DNA of 64,000 bases from Chitinophaga fulva (GTDB lineage Bacteria > Bacteroidota > Bacteroidia > Chitinophagales > Chitinophagaceae), in assembly GCF_012927205.1 (NCBI RefSeq), contig NZ_JABBGC010000001.1:2666810-2730809 (forward strand), in the 5' to 3' direction. The position numbers were made by a program, and so were the translations under genes. Below the pieces are notes generated by a model. The model saw nothing but the letters and a program-made list of their open reading frames with translations. It was not told the DNA's origin and made no database searches. Of the stretch, positions 1-9,400 are shown one piece after another. Each line of letters begins with the position of its first letter. The stretch's first letter is position 1.

Positions 1-417
1 TGTACCTTTACCACCAGGTATACTAATCCGTTTCTGGTCTATTCCTATAACCTGGGTAATGACAAATGCGAAGAGTCGGATGGCGTTCACACCAATAAAA
101 CCACCAAAGTTGCGGAAGTAATTAATCCGCACGCCTGCTGGCAATGGGATGGACTCTCGGATGGCGAGTGTCTTGTAGGGGGATATGCCGATCTTAGCCT
201 GCCGCTTACAATATTTACAAGCGGCCCTGTGGGTTTGGCCATTCAACCCGGCGGCCCGCTGGAAAGAAGGGCTGTATGGGAATTTGATAAAGATGGAAAT
301 GAAATTGCCGGAAAAGAAAGCAAACCATCACCAGTGACGGTCAGAACAAAAAACAACCCCGCCCGGCGGCCGGCCACGTCCCCTCTGCAATTTCAACGCC
401 TGCAACAATTCTATTAA
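1..417 (+). CDS. C-terminal part of an unknown protein (5' end outside window)
   Basis: The frame is open from the first base to the TAA at 415-417, giving the last 138 residues of a protein whose start lies upstream of the window. The visible part has four cysteines, two Trp in an ACWQWDG stretch, a short hydrophobic beta-like segment (LSLPLTIFTSG) and a polar, basic, Pro-rich tail ending in QRLQQFY. I do not recognise a family. It ends 14 bp before the giant gene that follows on the same strand, so the two are very likely co-transcribed and the products may act together. Internal ATG codons exist in this frame (for example at 229-ish), but the open frame upstream makes a truncated 3' fragment of a longer gene the simpler reading. 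Function unknown; that it is coding is fairly certain. Confidence 0.7.
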   Translation, partial: CTFTTRYTNPFLVYSYNLGNDKCEESDGVHTNKTTKVAEVINPHACWQWDGLSDGECLVGGYADLSLPLTIFTSGPVGLAIQPGGPLERRAVWEFDKDGNEIAGKESKPSPVTVRTKNNPARRPATSPLQFQRLQQFY

Positions 418-431
418 ACCCCGGTTGAACC

Positions 432-3400
432 ATGAGCGCTACCAGTGTATATAAGGCCCTAAATGCTGCTATCAGCAATAATTCCATTGACCTGTGGACA
501 ACAGCCAATAATTCCACCGATCTCTCGGGACTGGTGCCTGTCATGGGTTTGTTTGGCATCAAGTCTAGCTATATTCTTACCAATGTAGAGCTCATCATGT
601 TGCCCAGTGGTACCAGCGTGCAGTTAACCGGCAGTGGTTCCTTTACCGGCAGCACTGCTTACCCTGTTATTGCTACCATGCGATACGTACAGGAAGGAAA
701 TGTCTTTTCACTGGCACTCGCAGTAAAGACTGATTGGGTGTTTTCAAATTTCTTCTCGCCACTGCCACCAACTAAAATGCAGGTACCAGCCATTGTGGAA
801 GGCGTTACCTGGTACGATTCGATACTGACAGATATGAAGGTGGGCTCGGCGGAGTTCTCAGGCGCCAGCGGCGCCACTTCCCTGTCACTTACGGGCTTCC
901 TGTTACTGCCCGATGAAAATCAGCCTGATAAAAAATATTTGTTGGACAAAACGCCCATGATAGGGCCGTGGCCACTTCGGATATCCGGCACCGTTACTAT
1001 GCCTGATGCTAACCGTACTTACCCGCTGATGGACATCAACGCCACCGGCAGCGCCACCGTGATAGATGCTGCCAGTGAACCGGGCGTACAGGGACCTCAA
1101 CCCATAGCGCTCATCAACCCCGGTCTTAATTTCGTCATAGCCTCGCTCACGCCGCCACAACCTGGTATAACTGCCTTCTCGACGGTATATCTGTATGGAG
1201 ATTTTGCCATCGGTAAAATACAGGGGCGCATCCAAACGATTATCCTTTCTACCAACGATGTATGGAACTTCGTTGTACTGTTTAAAAAAGAAACCGCCTC
1301 ACTGGTGCAGGGACTGGCAGAGCTGGTCGGTATTTTCGGTGTTGACCTGCCCATCCCGATGAACTTCCCCGTGCTGAGTGATTTCTATATAGCGGAAGTG
1401 GATATGGACCTGCTGAACAGCGGCACTGACCAGTTCCCGGTATTTTCGCTGAACGCATTCGGCATGACTATACGGTCAGACAAGACCTGGGACCCGCCTG
1501 TGCCATTTGTGACTATCAGTAAGGTCGGGACCCATTGGGTGTGGACCTGGTCAGAAGTGCTGAACGATAGCGGCGATTATGTAAAAGAGCATGTGGTTAC
1601 CGGCAGCGTGTTCGGTACCATGAACTTTGGATCAAAAGGTTCCACGGTAATAGTAATTCCGCCGTCTCCCTACGATCCCAACAGCCGTAAAGAATTGGTG
1701 GTGCTGGATGATCAAACAGTGTCGTTCGACCTTAACATGTCGCTGCCGAATTTGATCATTAACGGCACGCTGGCAAAAGACAGCTACATTCCCATCGGCA
1801 GTGCATTTGCTTATTTCTTTGGCAGCTCCGGCCCATCTACCGGCCTGCAAAAGATGAATGTGACCAAGCTGAAATTTTCAGCAGACCCGCTGGGCCAGAA
1901 TTATTTCGCTACCGCAGGCATCTTCTTCGGCGATCCCGCACATCCTGATGCGGTACAAGGTTGGGAGATCAATCTTTTTATCGCCACGATACTGGTGGAG
2001 GGTATGGAATTTGACATCGCGTTGAACAACGGAAAAATATCGGGTAGCTTGAGCGGGGTATTTTATCTGAAGCAAGGATCACCAGATAATTACAATCTGC
2101 CGCGCTTCCTTATTTCAGCGGAATACCCTGTACAAGACCCGGAAACACCACAGGGATGGACGCTCAGTGGCAAATTGTATGAAGGCACTTACATCGACCT
2201 GGTAGACCTGGTACAGCGGTTTATTTACGGCGAAGGACATACGAAACCTGACTGGATACCCGATCTCCTGGTCGACCGGCTGTATGCTACGTTTGTGACC
2301 GGCTCTAAAAAAGACGGTGTTCAGGTAGTGAAACCTTCTTATACGTTCGGCGCCACTATTTCCGCCCGCTGGGAACCCACCATTTTCGATACTCAGCTGA
2401 AAATAAATGCTTCCGCCAGTATTGATATGCAGAAGCCTGCTACCTCGGACAAAGCTACGGGCAAGATCAGCGGCATGTTCAGCGTAAACAAGATCAGGCT
2501 CACCGCAGCCCTCACCTTTGGCGTACCGGAAGCCACTTATCTTTTTAAAGTAGAATTCGATAATATATGGTTGCAGGCCACCACTTCCTGGCGCGGTGAA
2601 CAAAATAACCGCCATCAGGTAGTGTCATTGCAGCTCGGCGGCGTAACGCTCGGCGATATCCTGGAATACCTCGTCAATCTCGCTGCGCCTACTCTCGGCT
2701 TCAAGCTGGATTCCCCATGGGACGTGCTGAAACAAATAGACCTCTCCCGCTTCGTGCTGACCATTGACCCTAAAGAAAACATTGTTGAATTTGTATTCAA
2801 TGCGAAAGTTGACCTGGTCATAGCACAGCTGGACTCCATAGGCGTACGCTACAGCAGGCAAAGCGGCCAGGGAAAAGTCGACATGATTTTGACCGGCAGC
2901 TTCATGGGCCAGCGTTATACAGATGATAAACCGTTGAGCTGGGATGTGGTGAATGATCCCCCGCCTTCAGTTCCGGGACAGGGTCAGAGCCTGATAGACC
3001 TGCGTTATCTGGGCCTGGGACAACGTGTTACTTTCATGGGGGATACACCCAATACAGTTGCGGAGAGCATCGCCAAGCTGAGAAAAGACATGACACCGCC
3101 GCCAAGTGAAGGCAGTCCTATGCCCGATACTATGGAATACTCAGCGGAAAGCCAATGGCTCATTGGTCTCGACGTGACGCTGATGAACACTGTAGACCTG
3201 GGATTTATTTTCAACGATCCCAAACTGTACGGTCTCTCCATTGCGCTGGGCGGAGAACGTGCAGGAGCACTGGCCGGGCTGAAGTTTGAAATACTCTATA
3301 AAAAAATTACGGATGAAATAGGGATGTTCCGCATAGAATTCCAGGTGCCTGATATGTTCCGCACTATTCAACTGGGAGTAGTGACCATTACACTTGGAAT

Positions 3401-6400
3401 TGTAGTAATAGAGATTTATACCAATGGCAATTTTAAAATAGACCTTGGTTTCCCTTACAACCGGAACTTTGCCCGTTCTTTCAGCCTGCAGGCCTATATT
3501 TTCATTGGCCGGGGCGGTTTTTATTTCGGGCTGCTTAACGGTGACACCTCTACGCAGGTGCCGCGTATTTCAAATGGCACCTTTTCACCGGTGATAGAAC
3601 TTGGCATCGGCATAGCAGCAGGCGTAGGCCGTGAAATACGGGCTGGCATACTCTCCGGAGGAGCGTATGTAGAACTACAGGTGATATTCCAGGGAGTGCT
3701 GGCCTGGTTCAACCCCAGCAGCAACGGTTCCGCTTCCGTGACGTATTTCAAATGCCAGGGCGTAGCTGCCTTGTACGGCAAGATATATGGCTCCGTGGAT
3801 TTTGCCGTGGTGAAGGTCTCCGTGACACTGGAAGCTTATGCACAGATCAGCATTATTTACGAGAGCTGCCAGCCTATGCTTATTACGCTGACAGCGGCCG
3901 TAAGCGCAAAGGCATCCATAAAAATATTGTTCATCAGAATTCATTTCTCTTTCAGTGTAAAGCTGGAAATACAATTTGTAATAGGTTCCGCACAGCCAAC
4001 ACCGTGGATACTCAGCAATAATAACGGCAGCTCAAAGTCCCTGCTGGCATCACAAGGGCATGTGCCGGTGGCATACCGCTCGAAGCAAAATTTCTATTTA
4101 AGAAACAACAAGTACCGCCGATTGAAAGCGATGCGTGTTACGCATGATGTAGCAGTGAAACGTATGCGGGCATTGGGTGTCGTCGTGGGAGATGTCGATA
4201 GTGGTTATGTGCTGAACTGGAAGCCTGGTGATAAAGTGTTTGGAGATTCCCCGCGCAAAGCACACCTGACACTGCTGCCGGCATTTACCGTGGCCGACGT
4301 GCCGGTGAACTGGAATGATACTATTCCTGATAATACCAATCCTAATTACAGAAGCGCCTTTGTATTGTTTGCCGATACAGGCATGTCGCCCACCGCAACG
4401 GACGCCGCGACATGTGCTATACGCAGCTCTGCCCACAGCGGCATGACTGCCAATGATAATGACACCAGCCTCCTGGCAGCGGATATTTTAACACAGGGAC
4501 TGCTGTTATACACGATCAACGCTTTGCCACGTGATGCCGGAGAAGGCAATAACATTACAGCAGGACAAATACAATTATTGCTGGAGCAGCTGGACATGCC
4601 CGATACTATGACGAGCGGGCTTTCCATTACAGACCTGGCCACCTTCTTCAGCACCAATATCAATTTATGGATCAGTGGTGATACCGATCCCCGTCCCGAT
4701 GAGAAATCGGCGATGGTATTACCCATGCCCCCATTCCTGAGCTGGACCTCACCGCAAGGAGGTAATATCGATTTTAATACAAAAAATAAAATCGGCCCAT
4801 GGTATGAATGGGAGATTTCAAAACTGCTGGGTGCATACTTCCCGGTAGGCGATGAAACCGGCGGCAGGCCTTCAGAAGACAATCCTGCTAAATACGAATC
4901 ATTCACCAGCTTCATGTTCCGTGATTTCTGCCTGATGGTGATACAGAACGGTGTGCAGGAAATGCAGAAACATCTTGATAACACCACTGTTACCGTACAG
5001 GATATACAGGGTGTTGTGCAAAACCTGGAACAGGTAGCAGCTTCCTTGCCCACGGCAACCGTTGTATATATCATCTGCTCCGGAGATACCGTTGAAAGCG
5101 TTGCCGAACACCTCGGCGCTACGCCGGAAGAGCTGCTGTTCCTGAATGCTACGCTGCCTGCAATACTGAGAGACAGCGATGTGGGCACCAGCATCAATGT
5201 TATACTGGGCGTAGCGCCTGAAATACTGGGGCTGGACAATGCAGACAAACCTTTCAGCATTAATCAATGTGTGTTGGGCACATTGGTGCACCAGGCCGCC
5301 ACGGATGAAACGTTAAACAGTATCGCCACGCTGTTCCAGGTATCATCCGTTGCCGACATGCTCGGTTACCATGATCCGGCATTCCCTGGTCTTTCATCAG
5401 GTAACAATATACTGAAGGCCGGTGCTAAATTTGACCTGCCGCAACGCACATTTGAGAACGCGCCTGCTGATTTCGTGCAACTACGCACGGCAGGAGCTTT
5501 CTTTGTACGCTATATCGACCTTACGATATTAATAGACACGCCGCTGCCTGAAATGGCTAACTGGTACGCCCAGGTCATCGCGGAACTAAACAAGCCATTG
5601 CTGGATACATTGTTCCCCAGTCAGCCTGTTCCGGCCACGGTGGAATTGCCGCCGGGCCATTCTTTGTCAGTGCCCAACGCCTACCACATTGCTTACAAAG
5701 ATGCAGGTAACACCAACAGCTATACGACGATAGCTGGTGACACCCTGGAACGCATCGGGTTTGCATTGGCGTTCCAGCAGGACTTCAGTACCACAACGCC
5801 GCCCGGTGTGCCGCAATGGCCTGCCTTCAGGGCAGCGGTAACAGCTGCCGGCGCGCAAAGCTGGAACATTCCGGCGCAGCAGGGAGTGATAGTAGAGGCT
5901 GGGTCCACCATCGAATCACTTACCCGGCAATTGATCATAGATGCAAGCTGGACCAACACCAACCCGTTGTCTCCTGCTACCGGCATATGGACCTACAACT
6001 GGACAAACGTGGCCATTTGGATCGGGCCGGCCAATATACTGGCGCTGGTGGCTTCCATTACAGTGCCCAATGCGAAAACCGCCGTATTTGATCAGGGTAC
6101 GTTGAACTTTACTGTGCTGAGTAATACCTATGGTTTGCCCGTGACAGATGCGGCTACAAGGCTCAAAAAAGTGCCTGGCTTGTTTGCCAAAGACACCATA
6201 TTGCTGGTAAAACACCTGCCCGCACAGGACATCGATGTACTGATTAATGCAATACTGACAGGTGATAGCTTTGCCAGCATCGTCAACCAATCATCACGCA
6301 TGCTCATGTCGGGCCTGCGGCTGCCGGGCCTCAAAGAAGACCAGGGCCATGTAGTGGCGGACCCCGCTACACCATTGCCTTTGTACGATCTTACCGGTCA

Positions 6401-9400
6401 GCAGTTCAGCGTTGCGGTCAACAAGGACCAGCCTGCGGACACCGCACTTTCCCTGATACTTTCTTCAGAACAATCCTGGATTGAACTGTTCAGTTCCATC
6501 ACTGTACAAGCAGGGCAGACATTGGCGCAGTTGGAGCAAACTTATCCCAACCTGCTTACGTACAATCCCGGCCTGAATGAAAATACTTTCAAAGTCGGGA
6601 TGGTGTTGCTTACGGCAACCACCACCACACTTAATTACAGCTATACCAATCAGAATATACTGGATGCATCGCCGGCAACGGGACTATCTGTCGTGGCGGT
6701 GCCACCCACGCTTACGGCGCCTTCAGCCATGCAGATAAAAGGAACGGTGCCACGTACATATGGATTGGAACATCGTATAGAGTTGCAGTCACCGGTAACG
6801 TTGCCCATTCCGCAGGTACAGGGCCAGCCAAATGTGACTGGTAATCCGGGCCTGTGGATGCTTCCGCCAGATCTGATTGACAAAGCGCTGGCCCGCGTGG
6901 CCACACAATATGAAATACTGGCCACCCAACAAGGTTCGCCTGCGGGGAATGAGGCCATCCAACTTGATAACAGTACATTTGGCGCTATCATTCCGTTCAA
7001 GATGAAGCGGCTGGATGATGAGTCAACCCAATTCAGTTTAATTGGTGTTGATACTGATAAAAGAGATGAGCTGCTGCTGCTCAGCAGCTGGTTACAGTCG
7101 CAGGCTCCGGGCGACAAAACGGTTGCGTACCTGTTGCTGTCTCCCGCCCCGGATGCTACCAACACGGCCGGTTTAACGGTGCTGGCCAATGACCCGGCCA
7201 AAGCATTCCTGGTAAAAACAAATTTATCCACCATCTCTATGCCGCCTTCGCTGCTGATGGACGCGCCGGAAGGCCCTGTGCCTGACCCGGGATACTTTGC
7301 GTCCATGTCGTCACTGGCTAACTTCCTCGTGTTATTGTGGGAAGGAAGCGTGGTAGGGGGAACAGGTTACTATTTCAGTCCCGGTGTGAAGCTGCCTGGC
7401 AGTGCTTTTGACCAGCAGGGAAATATCGTGCTGCAGTTACTGGTCATTGCAGGCACACAACAGGCGGTAGCTCCTAATGGCCGCAGCCTGCTGCCATTCA
7501 ACAACTGTGCCTTGATAGGTCCGGGAGCAGACAGCGCACAATTGTCTATTTACATCGAAAGCAATGGAAGCACCGATCCATCAGAGACCGTTACGCAGGC
7601 ACTGGTGCCGCCGGGCAATGTGGGCTTTGAATTCCTTACAAAAAATCCCGATACGCTTACACTGGACGATAAAGAGAAACTGCTGAAGACCATGTACAGC
7701 CTGATGGCATTCAGTGTGGCATCACAAGCGGGTTCGCCGTTTGAGGCGCAGCCGTCAGGCATGCCCGTCGTACCTGATCCTTCAGACGGTGTGCAGTCAG
7801 CACCCTGGCAAAAAGCACGCGCATACCGAAAGGCCAAAGCAGCAGGTATATTGCAGGATGAACCGGAAAAACCATACTGGCAATACTCACAGGTGATGCC
7901 GGTATCAAGGTTTATAAAACCCGGTACCCAGCTGGCGGCTCCTGAAGTGAATGGTCTGCCACCATCAAAGGATGATCCTTACCAGGGATTCGGTACAGAG
8001 GCAACCCTGCCCACCGCCAATTTTGTGTTTGGCTTTGGTGATGTGTTAGGCAACAGGACCGGCGCTAATGGCACCGGACAGGGCACAACGCCTATCAAGG
8101 TAGGGTATACGGATAATATGGTCGGCGTTGGTGACTGGCCGTCAACGGCAAGATATTTTACCGTACAAAAGGTAAACAGCAATGCACAACTCACCGCAGT
8201 GGTGGCTCCCAGGCCTTCCGAATTGATGCCGTCACCATCCCAAAGCGGGGACGTGAACAAGGACCAGATTACGCAACAGCAACAGAAATACGGCCAGTCT
8301 TATTATCAACTGATACAGCCGGGTATGAATGCATGGCTGGTGTCCTCACTCAATTTTATTGCTGATCCTGACTACGGTAACAAAGGGGTACAGATAGATA
8401 TTAACCCGCTGTGGAGGTTCGCTGCCGGATCATACGCGGTAACATACAGTCTGGGTATGTTGTCATCTGCAAAACCTGTAGGTTGCGCTACACCGGGCGA
8501 CATCATTACAAAATACGGGGTGCGTTACGCGGAGCTGGCAATGGCCAATGCAGATACTTTGGTGGATGAACTGTTTGGCAGCACCTTACCGGTTGTACCG
8601 GCATATTATCCATTTGTAGAGCATTTATCTATTACCGACATGGCAGCACTGCCGCCCAAGGGCTGGCCTGCTCCTGCTCCGGCTGCGCTGCTGACTAATA
8701 ACGATACACAGCTGCTGAAGATAGGCGCCGTGCTCACTATTCCTGCTAAAACAATCAGTACGGGCGCATCCTATCCTACACACAGTATGCAAACACTGGC
8801 TACTGACAATTACACCAGGGTGAGCGATCTGTCCACCGTGAACAGTGGACAGCCCATTTTGCAGGAAGGATTTGAATTTGCGGTAGAGGTAGACGATGAT
8901 ACAGAAGTAGTGGTGACAGTGGATGTGGTCAACAACAGCTTCAATAAAGTAATAGCCCTGTTTGCTAATGCAGGGGTCAATATTACGGTAGAGGCGCTGG
9001 CCGATCAGTACAAGGACATCGAGGGCGTATTGGCGAAGGACAAGTCGCTCACCGTACCAACCTACGTGGCCCAAAAAGAAAATACACTAAGCGAAAACAA
9101 CAGCGGTGTAAGTGTGACAGATCTTGTTTCCAACAATCTTACCACTAAAGACCTGTTTGATCCGGGAGCCTTGATTTATTTTGGGAACTTTACCAATATT
9201 ACAGCCAGCGATACAGCCGACACGCTGAGACAGTTTGCAGAACGGTATGCATGCCCGATGGAGTTGTTGCTGAAGGCCAATCCCGGATTTGCGTTGCCGG
9301 TTTCCAGCAAGTTTGTTGTTCCGGGCACACTGTCCTGGCCCGCTGATACCACCTTGCTCCGTGTTCCTTATACTGTTGCTGCTGCTGATACATTGAATGA

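Noticed and set aside
4346..5260. 304-codon open frame opposite the giant gene, and similar ones at 2115-2615 and 6650-7306
   Set aside because: These are shadows of the 11.9 kb frame; Ser/Pro-rich products without motifs.
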